Part shown: one piece after another, positions 35,661-44,380 of the stretch
Position numbering within the stretch: the stretch's first letter is position 1
Layout: every line of letters begins with the position of its first letter
Assembly (NCBI RefSeq): GCF_047795645.1
Contig: NZ_CP181045.1
Coordinates: 4,092,001 to 4,156,000 of the forward strand
Direction: 5' to 3'
From: Salipaludibacillus sp047795645
Lineage (GTDB): Bacteria > Bacillota > Bacilli > Bacillales > Salisediminibacteriaceae
DNA: 64,000 nt
Notes under the pieces: generated by a model
The model's input: the letters and a program-made list of their open reading frames with translations, nothing else
Database searches by the model: none
What the model was told of the DNA's origin: nothing
Made by a program: the position numbers and the translations under genes

Positions 35661-36497
35661 ATGAAGATGGCTTTTTCACCGTGCCCAAATGATACGTTTG
35701 TTTTTCATGCTTGGGTTCACGGGTTAATTGAGGATGCGCCCAATCTAGAGGTAACATATGCTGACATAGATAAAACAAATTATTGGGCGGCAGATTTAGA
35801 AGGACCAGAAGTAATGAAGATTTCGTTTGCTGCGTTACCATATGTGATAGATGACTATGCGCTTATTCCATGTGGAGGCGCTTTAGGACGAGGGTGTGGC
35901 CCGCTAGTTTTGACAAGTGGAAAAACTAAGGGTATACAAGATCTTAGTGGGAAAACAGTTGCTGTTCCTAGTGATAAATCAACGGCTTATATGTTGTTCC
36001 GTTTATGGGCTGCACAAGAGATCTCCGGTACTGTAGGAGAAATCATTGTAATGCCTTTCGATGAGATTATGCCTGCAGTAAAAGAAGGGAAAGTTGATGC
36101 AGGTCTTGTTATCCATGAAGCGAGATTTACCTATCAAGATTACGGTCTTGCTATGATCGTCGATCTTGGTGATTGGTGGGAAGAGGATACAGGTCTTCCG
36201 ATTCCTTTAGGAGCAATTATTGCGAGACGATCCTTAAATATGAAAGACGAACTGACGGATTGGGTTCAAAAATCTGTTCAGTATGCTTGGGAGCATCCAG
36301 ATGCTTCGATGGGGTATGTGATGGAACATGCTCAAGAAATGTCATCCGATGTCGCCAAATCTCATATTGATTTGTACGTCAATGAATTTACCGGAGAACT
36401 AGGTGAAGATGGTTTTGCTGCAATAGAATCTTTATTAGGACGAGCGGCAAAAGAAGGATTGATTCCAGCGTTTGATATGAAAAAGTTGCGGGAATGA
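35661..36497 (+). CDS. mqnD: 1,4-dihydroxy-6-naphthoate synthase
   Basis: 278 residues of the MqnA/MqnD periplasmic-binding-like enzyme family: FSPCPNDTFVFHAW at the N-terminus, GGALGRGCGPLVL and DAGLVIHEARFTY. SPCPNDTF marks MqnD rather than MqnA. It cleaves cyclic dehypoxanthine futalosine to dihydroxynaphthoate. AAAGGAGG precedes the ATG. MqnA, MqnC and MqnE are not in the window. Confidence 0.93.
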   Translation: MKMAFSPCPNDTFVFHAWVHGLIEDAPNLEVTYADIDKTNYWAADLEGPEVMKISFAALPYVIDDYALIPCGGALGRGCGPLVLTSGKTKGIQDLSGKTVAVPSDKSTAYMLFRLWAAQEISGTVGEIIVMPFDEIMPAVKEGKVDAGLVIHEARFTYQDYGLAMIVDLGDWWEEDTGLPIPLGAIIARRSLNMKDELTDWVQKSVQYAWEHPDASMGYVMEHAQEMSSDVAKSHIDLYVNEFTGELGEDGFAAIESLLGRAAKEGLIPAFDMKKLRE

Positions 36498-36550
36498 CGT
36501 AAGTACAAACACCAAAATTGACAGTTTTCTTAGTAATTGGAGGGGGATGT

Positions 36551-36745
36551 TTGGGTTTTATCAACGCTATTATTTTCATTCTTGTATGTTTGGCGATTAT
36601 TGGTTCAATTGCAGCATGGCTGAATACAAAAGCAATATTGGAAGATTTGTCTTTAATCAAAAAAGAACTAGGAATTCAGGAAGAAGAAAAGAAACCACGC
36701 TCGATTATCGATGACGACTTAGACATAGATGACCGCGATAAATGA
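36551..36745 (+). CDS. Small single-helix membrane protein, acidic tail
   Basis: 64 residues from the TTG at 36551 (GGAGG seven bases upstream): one hydrophobic helix (about 5-23), a charged helical part, and an acidic tail with DDDLDIDD. The layout resembles YvlB- or phage-shock-type small proteins, but I cannot name it. It follows mqnD and ends at a terminator. Confidence 0.6.
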   Translation: MGFINAIIFILVCLAIIGSIAAWLNTKAILEDLSLIKKELGIQEEEKKPRSIIDDDLDIDDRDK

Positions 36746-36751
36746 AGTCAA

Positions 36752-36790
36752 AACAGCAGTAGATGCTTATCATCTGCGGCTGTTTTTTAG
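36752..36790 (+). terminator. Terminator
   Basis: AAACAGC...GCTGTTT with an inner AGATG/CATCT pair and a T-run; ends the mqn transcript. Confidence 0.85.
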
Positions 36791-36825
36791 TTTTGGGACT
36801 GAAAGAAGAGAAACACTTTTTTTCC

Positions 36826-37580
36826 TCATATTTTCCACTCCAAGCCTTCTCCGTATTTGAAAAAATAGTCTTGTGCTTTTTCAATAAAAGTTACTATCTC
36901 ATGATCATAGGAGTAAAATCCGAAATCCTCAAAATTACCATGGTCGTGATTCCAAACCTTTTGGGCAAGATTCCAATCACCTTTAAACATCTCTTCTACA
37001 AGTAATAGCCATTGTTTAACAAAATATTGACCAAGATCTGATTGAGGTGGAGTATGTATATAGTTTCGGATTTCCTCAACTAAAGACACCCATTTTTCAG
37101 TTAAGTCACTATTATCACTTATTAAAGGTAATTGAGAGAGTACTTCTTGCTCTTTTTCTGAAAAGTAATTTTCCCAGTACTGCATATTTATCTTTGCTCT
37201 TTTTGCTTGTAAATGAAATTCTTTAAAAACAGATGCCCAATCGTTCTTACCATCAAGTTTCATAAAATTTTTTAAAGCTCGAACATTTGATTTCGTTTCC
37301 TCTAGTCTGTGAATCTCCACGTTTAACATGGTGAGCCGAAGCTCCAAAGCTTCCAGCATATTTAATTTCTTATTTCTTAACAACTGATGAATCGTTTCTA
37401 AATCGAAACCAAAGCTTTTAAACATGAGAATATGATGCAGTTTCATTAATTCTTCTTCATCGTAAAGGCGGTGTCTCCTTGTGAGAACTTGGCAGGGGTC
37501 AAAAGAGCAATTTCATCATAATAACGCAAAGTTCTAACAGAGCACCCAGCTATTTTTGATAATTGACCGATTGAATACAT
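36826..37580 (-). pseudogene. Frameshifted MerR-family regulator (TipA-like)
   Basis: From the ATG at 37580 (AAGGAG upstream) the reading MYSIGQLSKIAGCSVRTLRYYDEIALLTPAKF is a perfect MerR N-terminus, but it then runs into a stop after a further 15 or so residues. The expected continuation LTRRHRLYDEEELMKLHHI lies in another frame, reached by a one-base loss near 37484-37490. The remaining 206 codons hold the rest of the helical dimer region and a TipAS-like ligand domain. Either a pseudogene or a sequencing error. Confidence 0.8.
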
Positions 37581-37673
37581 TAGTATCTGCTCCTTCTAAT
37601 TATTGATTAGTTATAAGTATAAAAGATATCGTTACGTAAGATTTAAGTGATTTACAAATAAAGGTCGAAAAAA

Positions 37674-37705
37674 AATAAGAAGGTGCAATTGGCCACCTTC
37701 TTATT
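37674..37705 (-). terminator. Terminator overlapping the ydaT-like stop
   Basis: AATAAGAAGGTG pairs with CACCTTCTTATT; on the minus strand a T-run follows. Confidence 0.85.
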
Positions 37706-38165
37706 TCTCATCATAGGATTGTTTTTCTTGTATAGATCCGTCAGCTTTATGAATGACTAAGTGTGTTTCTTTCTTTTGTGCGATTTCACGAGCTCGATCA
37801 ATCGCATCATGTTTATTATTGAAAACGAATGCTGGTTGTTTAGCATCCTCTACTTGGACTGCCCACCCGTTGTCATGAGGGTAAACATGTTCTCCTTTTT
37901 CTAATGTTTCGGGTCGGGAATTGAAATCTTCCTCTTTCTCATCTCGTTCCCGTAAACTTTTGTTTGTTTTGTTCTTCATTTGATTGATCTCTTTGTTATT
38001 AGCATTTGCATACCATTCTTTTGCTTGCTCAGTAGCGATAGGGATCGCTTGATCTTCCTTAAATCCTTCTTCAATCATAGCATTGGCAATCTCAATCGCC
38101 TTTTTTCTTATAGTCGTATCTAGGTTCTTTAAAGAGTCAGGATAATCTGTAGCATCCCAAGGCAT
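37701..38165 (-). CDS. ydaT: DUF2188 protein with ChaB-like N-terminus (YdaT-like)
   Basis: 154 residues. The first 60 (MPWDATDYPDSLKNLDTTIRKKA..., AKEWYANA) match the YdaT/ChaB-type helical domain, and the last 60 (HVYPHDNGWAVQVEDAKQP...HLVIHKADGSIQE) are DUF2188. GGAGGTG precedes the ATG at 38165. YdaT belongs to the general stress response in B. subtilis; the same role here is inference. Confidence 0.85.
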   Translation of the reverse strand: MPWDATDYPDSLKNLDTTIRKKAIEIANAMIEEGFKEDQAIPIATEQAKEWYANANNKEINQMKNKTNKSLRERDEKEEDFNSRPETLEKGEHVYPHDNGWAVQVEDAKQPAFVFNNKHDAIDRAREIAQKKETHLVIHKADGSIQEKQSYDEK

Positions 38166-38327
38166 AAAAGAAAACACCTCCATTAAATTACATGTACCAC
38201 CCAAGAGGTAAAGATAAACAATTTGTAGATGATTTTTATACGAGCGTTAGTTCAATACAATTTCTATCTTTTCAATAGTAAAGGAAATTATTTATACATA
38301 TACATCAACTATCAGAAAAGTTAATTA

Positions 38328-38456
38328 TTATTTCTTTGCAAACATTTGAGTTTTCTCTTTTTGAAGAACCAACAGCAGTATGACAGCCAACAGTATAATA
38401 GCAATAATAATGAGAAAGAATATACGATTTCCAAATGTAACACTCGAGTTATCCGT
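38328..38456 (-). pseudogene. C-terminal remnant of a membrane-anchored protein
   Basis: 42 open codons with no start, preceded directly by TAG. They encode DNSSVTFGNRIFFL..., one long hydrophobic helix and the basic tail QKEKTQMFAKK. In a second frame just upstream the sequence reads VNGTLDG. This looks like the C-terminal anchor of a degraded surface protein, perhaps CopC-like; the parent family is a guess. Confidence 0.35.
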
Positions 38457-38677
38457 CTAATGTGCCATTAACTTGGTCACCACGTCAGCACCTAAAAAAT
38501 AAATAAAAGGGTTAAGGTGTATGACGGAGTGGAGCGTGTCTAATGATTTAAATGCCATGGAGAAAATTAGAGAAATAGGGTGTTTGAAAGTATAATTCAG
38601 TAGTGAAACAGATGTATTTGGATATTTATGTTAAAATATTTATTAATATATGAAGAAGATCATGAGGCTTATTTGTG

Positions 38678-38920
38678 ATGAATATAAAGTACTATTATGC
38701 GTTTTTTTGGTTCGCAGTGACGTTAACTATTTTACACTTTATGAGGCATTTGTATAACATAAACTGGCTGATATTATACTATTACAATGAAGCTCCATCA
38801 GAAGGAATTTTATTTGAGTACAGTCAATCACCAGTTCCAGTTATACTAGCTGCGTTGATTGGTTACATGATTTGGATAATAGTGGAAGTTGAAAGAACCC
38901 TATCTTCTGAAATGGTCTAA
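38678..38920 (+). CDS. Hypothetical small membrane protein
   Basis: 80 residues: a hydrophobic segment at 3-20, an aromatic-rich loop (NWLILYYYNEAP), and a second helix near 55-72. ATG at 38678 with a distant GAGG. It ends 28 bases before the AAA ATPase, so the two may form one unit. Family not recognised. Confidence 0.55.
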   Translation: MNIKYYYAFFWFAVTLTILHFMRHLYNINWLILYYYNEAPSEGILFEYSQSPVPVILAALIGYMIWIIVEVERTLSSEMV

Positions 38921-38948
38921 AACAGGGGTAGAAACGAGGTATTAAAAG

Positions 38949-39704
38949 ATGATATTAAATCGAGATACGCAATTTATTAAAAGGCTAAATTTAAAATCGA
39001 ATGAAATCCCATCTTATGATGATTTTCCATTAAACCTTCCTATTATAAGACATTTCAGGGAACTATATTTTCATCCTAATGTGACTTATATTGTCGGAGA
39101 GAATGGGATGGGGAAATCCACTTTGTTAGAAGCAATCGCTCTAAAGATGGGGTTTAACGCTGAGGGAGGTACCCTCAACTTTAATTTTTCCAATTATGAT
39201 TCCCACTCCAATTTAGAGCAATATTTACGTTTGTCGAAAGGCGTTTATAAAGCAAAAGATAGCTTTTTCTTTCGTGCAGAAACATATTATAACTTAGCTA
39301 CAAATATCGAGGAGTTAGATCAAGAACCATATTCCGGAGGGAAGGTAATAGACTCGTTCGGAGGTAAGTCTTTGCATGAACAATCACATGGTGAATCTTT
39401 CTTTGCTGCATTTATGAATCGATTTCAAGGTAATGGGTTATATATCTTAGATGAACCAGAAGCAGCTTTATCCCCTTTAAGACAAATGTCGATGCTGACT
39501 CGGATAAATGAGCTAGTTCAGCAAGGTTCTCAGTTCATTATTTCTACTCATTCGCCAATAATCATGGCTTACCCAAACGCTAAAATTATTCAGCTTAGTG
39601 AAGACGGATTGAAAGAGAGAAAACTTGAGGAGACAGATCATTATTTGTTAATGAAGCAGTTTTTTGAAGACAAAGATCGGTTATTGCATCACTTATTTCA
39701 ATAA
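38949..39704 (+). CDS. Stand-alone AAA/ABC-type ATPase
   Basis: 251 residues: Walker A GENGMGKSTLLEA near residue 51, signature-like SHGESFFAAF, Walker B GLYILDEPEAALSP, and switch His in ISTHSPIIMAYP. It has no membrane domain and belongs to the COG3910-like predicted ATPases rather than to transporter ATPases. Role unknown; such proteins occur alone and in some defence or repair modules. Neighbour is a small membrane protein. Confidence 0.85.
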   Translation: MILNRDTQFIKRLNLKSNEIPSYDDFPLNLPIIRHFRELYFHPNVTYIVGENGMGKSTLLEAIALKMGFNAEGGTLNFNFSNYDSHSNLEQYLRLSKGVYKAKDSFFFRAETYYNLATNIEELDQEPYSGGKVIDSFGGKSLHEQSHGESFFAAFMNRFQGNGLYILDEPEAALSPLRQMSMLTRINELVQQGSQFIISTHSPIIMAYPNAKIIQLSEDGLKERKLEETDHYLLMKQFFEDKDRLLHHLFQ

Positions 39705-39765
39705 AAACAAGTAATTGAGTGCAAAAACCACAATTCAGTTGCACAAATATTAATAATCTAATATA

Positions 39766-39796
39766 ATGACCATAGTCATATTATCACTATGGTCAT
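39766..39796 (+). promoter_or_regulatory. Candidate TetR operator
   Basis: ATGACCATAGT and ACTATGGTCAT form a perfect 11-bp inverted repeat with 9 bases between, centred 37 bases before the TetR start. Size and place fit autoregulation; the central CATATTAT could hold part of the promoter. Confidence 0.6.
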
Positions 39797-39817
39797 TATT
39801 ATTGAAGAGGTGGTTTT

Positions 39818-40405
39818 GTGTTAAGGGATGAAAGAAAAAAAGCATTGAAACAACAAATATTTTTAAAATCAATTGAACTCTTCAAAGAGTACGGCTATGA
39901 AAATGTTACTGTTGAAAAGATTGCATCTGAGAGTGGCATTGCGAAGGGGACGTTCTTTAATTATTTTCCTAAAAAGGAGCATGTATTATTGCATTTAGGT
40001 AATTCACAAAATGAATTGTTAAAAGATCTGGTCCAGAAACATCAAGATCCAAGTATCAAAAAAAGGTTGCAGCTGATTTTTCAAGATATTTTATCGGTGT
40101 ATGTTGAAGGTTCTGACATTTTAAAACTATCCATTTCAGAGACAATTAGATCTGCATTAACGGAAGAGTCAACCAATATTGATGAGTTTAAAAAGATTCT
40201 TACAGACGTACTTAACGAAGCGAAACAAGATAAATCACTTCATAGCCCTTTTGATTCCTACACAATTTCTACCGTTTTAGTAGGGATTTATTTTAATACG
40301 TTAATTTCTTGGTCAATGAATACAAAAGAAAGAGAGGACATTGTCGCGATTTTTCATGGACAGTTTGATGTTGTTTGGCAAGGTATTGAAAGTCAACGGA
40401 GTTAA
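39818..40405 (+). CDS. TetR/AcrR-family regulator
   Basis: 195 residues: N-terminal helix-turn-helix (IELFKEYGYENVTVEKIASESGIAKGTFFNYFPKKEHVL) with a variable helical C-terminus. GTG start six bases after GAGGTGG. Thirty bases upstream of DUF3995, its likely partner and target. Inducer unknown. Confidence 0.92.
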   Translation: MLRDERKKALKQQIFLKSIELFKEYGYENVTVEKIASESGIAKGTFFNYFPKKEHVLLHLGNSQNELLKDLVQKHQDPSIKKRLQLIFQDILSVYVEGSDILKLSISETIRSALTEESTNIDEFKKILTDVLNEAKQDKSLHSPFDSYTISTVLVGIYFNTLISWSMNTKEREDIVAIFHGQFDVVWQGIESQRS

Positions 40406-40435
40406 CTATACTTTAATTTACTTGGAGGTAGGGAT

Positions 40436-40855
40436 ATGCTGCTGTTTTTCGTTTGTTCATCTGCTTTTGTATTGACTTTAATTAGTTTCGTTCACTTTTA
40501 CTGGTTATTTGGAGGTAGGAGGGGCTTAAATGCTGTCTTACCTGAAAAAGTAGAAGGAGGTAAATCGTTTTCACCTAGATGGATAGAAACTCTTATTGTT
40601 GCTCTTGGTTTGTTAGTTGTAGCCTTAATTTTATTAATACAATATGATTTGATACTATTCTTTCAACCAAATATGTTCACGAAATTATTTTGTATTATAT
40701 TTACTTTTGTTTTTTTGATGAGAGCGATAGGTGATTTCAAACATCTTGGTATATTCAAAAAAGTAAAACATACAACTTTCTCAAAATATGATACAAGACT
40801 TTACAATCCTCTCTGTCTGTATTTAGCACTTACATTTACCTTTGCGTGGAGCTGA
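40436..40855 (+). CDS. DUF3995 membrane protein
   Basis: 139 residues, four helices, with the DUF3995 signatures FVHFYWLFGG near residue 20 and FLMRAIGDFKHLGIFK plus a DTRLYNPLCLYLA segment. Function unknown. Cotranscribed with the TetR regulator, so expression is probably induced by the TetR ligand. TTGGAGG precedes the ATG. Confidence 0.85.
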   Translation: MLLFFVCSSAFVLTLISFVHFYWLFGGRRGLNAVLPEKVEGGKSFSPRWIETLIVALGLLVVALILLIQYDLILFFQPNMFTKLFCIIFTFVFLMRAIGDFKHLGIFKKVKHTTFSKYDTRLYNPLCLYLALTFTFAWS

Positions 40856-40904
40856 TAACTAGGTGATCACGACTTTTATGGGAGGTTGTGGCTAGAAAAA
40901 TATG

Positions 40905-40954
40905 AAAAAACCAGCCGACAATCCTTGTTAAGGAATTGTTAGCTGGTTTTTTAG
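40905..40954 (+). terminator. Terminator between convergent genes
   Basis: AAAAAACCAGC pairs with GCTGGTTTTTT, with an inner ACAATCCTT/AAGGAATTGT stem. Confidence 0.9.
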
Positions 40955-40983
40955 ATTTGTTCATGAAAACGTCTCGTTGAAAA

Positions 40984-42450
40984 TTATTTAACTAAGCTCT
41001 GAGATGACTTGGTTGTTTCTCCAAGTAAATTACCAACTCTGCCGTTCTCTTTAATAACAGTTTCAAGAGAGGCATTCATTTCTTCAAAGGATGCAGATGC
41101 TTCTTCCAACAAAGCTGCGAATCCACTCGTGGACTGCTCAATCTTACGTATTCCATCCTTGGATTCCGATGTATATGACGTGAACTCATCCATTTGCCCG
41201 GTTAATTCCACCAATGAACGATTTATTTGTTTGAAATAGTCTGAAGCCGTTTTCGCCTTGAGGACGTTACGATCAATCGAATCATTATTTTGTTCAATTT
41301 TATTAGAAGCAGCCTCATTAACAGATTTAATACTAAGTAAATTCGTCGTCATCGACTTTGTAATTGACTCTGTGTTTGTAGCGAGTTTACGAATCTCTTC
41401 TGCAACGACGGCAAAACCTTTTCCAGCTTCTCCAGCTCTCGCAGCTTCAATCGAAGCGTTTAGCGCTAACAGGTTTGTTTGTTCAGTAATTTCTTTAATA
41501 CTTGCAGACATTTTGTTTGTCTCATCAATTTTTTCGGTTAACTCACTAAATGTTAATGTTAAAGATAATAATTCTTCTTTAAATCGTGTCATATCTGTTG
41601 TTAATTCAGTTAGACTTTCTGAACCCTTTGAAGATAGGTCACTATTAGATGACGTTTTATCTTTTAACGTTAAGGAAGATTGATGGATTTTTTCAATAAG
41701 AGTCGTTTTTTCAGATAAGACTTGAACAATTTGGGATATTTCTTCGTTCTGCTGTTCTGTTCCAGATGTTAATTCATGAATCACTGTGAGAATCTGGTTT
41801 TGCGAATCTAAACTAGTTTCTGTTTGATCAAATATCTCAGTCAAATTCTTTGATATGGTTTCAGCTTGGGTTTGAACATGTTCTTTTGCTTTTTTTTGTT
41901 GCTGCATGCCTTCCGTTTGTTTCTGAACCATTTGCTCTGTCGTTTTATTTGTCTTGTTGTTGAGAGAACTTAAGATGAAGAGGGTTATTGTATACAGCAC
42001 TAAGACAAACGAAAATGTCAGCAAACTTTCATTTATAATTTCAGGATTTGATACGTTTTGAGTGATAACGTAAAACACACCAACGGACAATACTGTTTTT
42101 ATTACCATAACTGAGATTTTCCCATGCATGGTTGCTAATAAAAATGTGAAAATTAAAATAAAGATGTTTGTGATCGACGTATTAGCAAATAACGTCGTGG
42201 CCAAATGGGCAGATGTTGAAACAACTACAAACACTAGTGGGAAGCTTTCTTCAAACTTTCCAGATAAGCGAGAAGGCCAGTAATACAAAGAAAATATCAC
42301 TAGAGGTATTCCCATAGTTAAGGACTGAATGGATTCCCCTGTAAACAATGAAACCAAGGCACCAACTAACAAAGCGACACAATAAACATAATAGACTAAG
42401 TTATTCTTTTGGCGCATCGTCTTAATGCGCAATTGTTCAATATTATTCAT
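40984..42450 (-). CDS. Methyl-accepting chemotaxis protein
   Basis: 488 residues. About 165 N-terminal residues form five to six membrane helices with short loops and no large extracellular domain; then a coiled coil and the MCP signalling hairpin with the highly conserved tip EAARAGEAGKGFAVVAEEIRKLA. It would signal to CheA/CheW. The sensed parameter may be in the membrane, since there is no PAS or Cache domain and no clear HAMP. GGAGTG precedes the ATG at 42450. Confidence 0.9.
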   Translation of the reverse strand: MNNIEQLRIKTMRQKNNLVYYVYCVALLVGALVSLFTGESIQSLTMGIPLVIFSLYYWPSRLSGKFEESFPLVFVVVSTSAHLATTLFANTSITNIFILIFTFLLATMHGKISVMVIKTVLSVGVFYVITQNVSNPEIINESLLTFSFVLVLYTITLFILSSLNNKTNKTTEQMVQKQTEGMQQQKKAKEHVQTQAETISKNLTEIFDQTETSLDSQNQILTVIHELTSGTEQQNEEISQIVQVLSEKTTLIEKIHQSSLTLKDKTSSNSDLSSKGSESLTELTTDMTRFKEELLSLTLTFSELTEKIDETNKMSASIKEITEQTNLLALNASIEAARAGEAGKGFAVVAEEIRKLATNTESITKSMTTNLLSIKSVNEAASNKIEQNNDSIDRNVLKAKTASDYFKQINRSLVELTGQMDEFTSYTSESKDGIRKIEQSTSGFAALLEEASASFEEMNASLETVIKENGRVGNLLGETTKSSQSLVK

Positions 42451-42510
42451 ATAAATCACTCCAATTCTGATTAGACACAATATACAAGCAGACTTAAATA
42501 TATAAACCAT

Positions 42511-42970
42511 GACTGAATGGAAATTTTAGGTTGACCATCATTATATTCTATTTAAGTGTACAATACTATTATACTAGATAAAAAGACATATAGTTAGTTT
42601 AAATTTTGCGAAAAAGTCTTTTTTGAAGAGGGCTTAAAAATGGGGCAATTATCATAATTTATATCTGAGTAAAAGGGGAATTTTATGAAAAATCAGACGA
42701 GTAAGATCAGAACATGTTGAAGGGATATGAAGTGTGTAATAAAGCTAGAGTGGGCTACTTATGGAGAAATTTGCGAGGGATCAGGGGGGGCGGATCTACC
42801 TTGGCAGTCTGGTCCGTGGAGGAGCCGTCGCCATGGCAGACAAATCCCTGATCTTTTTATGAAGCAGTAAATCATTCTTTTCTTAATTGAGTTATTAATT
42901 TGTATTTTTTGTTTAGTTTACTGAATTTCCCAGCATCTTTTTGATGGTGGGTGTTAATAGTAAGAGCCCA
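42511..42970. other. Intergenic region with a GC-rich structured element
   Basis: Mostly AT-rich with no acceptable gene; an 11-codon ORF after AGGGGA (42685-42720) is the only start with a ribosome binding site. From 42773 to 42862 the sequence turns GC-rich: GATCAGGG and CCCTGATC close an irregular structure, and CTTTTT follows, so the plus strand could make a terminated structured RNA. Confidence 0.45.
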
Positions 42971-43411
42971 CTATTTAACTAGAACATTTGCAAATTGAGT
43001 TCCGAAATTTATGCACATTTCTTCGTCATCAGGGTAAGATTCAATTTTCAGACTTTCAAGAACGATGTTACCATTGCATTTTTTTACTGTTTCTTCAAGA
43101 ATGTCTACTGCTCCGCAATAAATTTCATACATCGTATCTCCGGACCCAAAAATAGCAAAAAATTTATCAGACAAGTCCATCTCCTCCATGTCTTCATGAA
43201 AGTCGAGGAACTCATCAGGTAGATCACCATCTCCCCAAGTAAAGGCGCCAAGCATAATATGAGAGTAATCTTCCATTTCACTAGCATCAATATCGACAAC
43301 TTCTTGTTTATTAACTTCCATGCCGGCTTTTAGCAAGCCTTTCTCGATGAAATCAGCCATCTCTTCCGTATTTCCTGACATACTAGCATATACAAGTAAT
43401 ACTTTTGTCAT
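42971..43411 (-). CDS. Flavodoxin
   Basis: 146 residues: FMN phosphate loop YASMSGNTEEMADFI at residue 7, LGAFTWGDGDLPDEF and FAIFGSGDTMYEIYCGAV. Short-chain flavodoxin of the YkuN/YkuP type, an electron carrier that replaces ferredoxin when iron is scarce. AAGGAGATG precedes the ATG. It follows the Fur-controlled BNR gene by 21 bases and is probably in its operon. Confidence 0.93.
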   Translation of the reverse strand: MTKVLLVYASMSGNTEEMADFIEKGLLKAGMEVNKQEVVDIDASEMEDYSHIMLGAFTWGDGDLPDEFLDFHEDMEEMDLSDKFFAIFGSGDTMYEIYCGAVDILEETVKKCNGNIVLESLKIESYPDDEEMCINFGTQFANVLVK

Positions 43412-43432
43412 AAAAAACTCATCTCCTTGGTT

Positions 43433-44380
43433 TTAATGTGTATTTAGAATCAAATCTGAAGATGACATTAACGATGCGTGGAGCCCTGCTACTAAAAAAT
43501 TGCTTTCTAGATTTGAAATACGCCACCCATGGCCATGTATTTTTGCACAAGGAGTCATTTTTTGTTCATTAAGAAATATTCGAGAAACTTGGCTAATACC
43601 TGCGTTATCCTGAGTCGTTGTAGCATAGATGTAGCCATTGTTTTCTGAGAGGTCTAAATAGCAAGACCTTTTAGCATCGTCGTGGCAGAGTATCCATTCC
43701 AAAGGAGTAGAAGTCGAGTTCGAAAGGGAAACATATTCGATGCTACCTTTATCATTTTTACACGTGCCGATCGCGCAAATAAGCGTGTTATTTATTTTTA
43801 GAATGGAAGCTATCATCCTAGTATCGTATTTGAGACGTTTCAACGCATGTTTTTCAATGTCTATGCACCAAATTCCCCCGTATTGATGGTGGACTTTCGT
43901 TCCAACATATAAATATTTTTTATCGATACAAATGGAACGAATCGAGGGCTGATTATTCCCATATGCGGAGAAAGGAGAATAAACAATCCATGAATCTCCG
44001 TAATCATTGGATAAAAAAATCTGAGAATGTCCGTGGGTGAATATTGTATGAAGACTGTTCATAGATATACTCCACACCGAAACATTGGTTGGGAGTTCTT
44101 TCCTTGACCAGGTCAATCCATAATCGAGACTGATTAAAAAGACTCCGCCGTGACCAACGCCTGCGATTACATCGCCATTGCAAGTTAAGTCCAATATTTT
44201 CACTTTTTCTGTGCATACTTTCAAACAAGTTCCGTCTTGTCTTATATACATGATTCCATCTGAAACAGCTAAAAAATAATCTTGATTTTGTCCACGAATG
44301 ACTGCAGTTGCTCGTTCAAAAGAGTCTGACAAGTCCGATAAATTGCCCCTTTCTTTAAGTAGTTCATTGCTTAGTTTCAT
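43433..44380 (-). CDS. BNR/Asp-box repeat (propeller) protein, Fur-controlled
   Basis: About 315 residues. Two clear Asp-box motifs (SLDYGLTWSRKE and SNDYGDSWIVYS) and regularly spaced strand-turn patterns suggest a beta-propeller of the sialidase/BNR type. No signal peptide, so cytoplasmic. Function unknown; its promoter carries a near-perfect Fur box, linking it to iron limitation. The start is unclear: the ATG at 44380 overlaps the -10 hexamer and lacks a ribosome binding site, and the next in-frame TTG (44332) follows AAAGGGG at a long distance. Confidence 0.7.
   Translation of the reverse strand: MKLSNELLKERGNLSDLSDSFERATAVIRGQNQDYFLAVSDGIMYIRQDGTCLKVCTEKVKILDLTCNGDVIAGVGHGGVFLISLDYGLTWSRKELPTNVSVWSISMNSLHTIFTHGHSQIFLSNDYGDSWIVYSPFSAYGNNQPSIRSICIDKKYLYVGTKVHHQYGGIWCIDIEKHALKRLKYDTRMIASILKINNTLICAIGTCKNDKGSIEYVSLSNSTSTPLEWILCHDDAKRSCYLDLSENNGYIYATTTQDNAGISQVSRIFLNEQKMTPCAKIHGHGWRISNLESNFLVAGLHASLMSSSDLILNTH

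Noticed and set aside
42685..42720. 11-codon ORF after AGGGGA
   Set aside because: Too short to support without conservation; mentioned only within the intergenic note.
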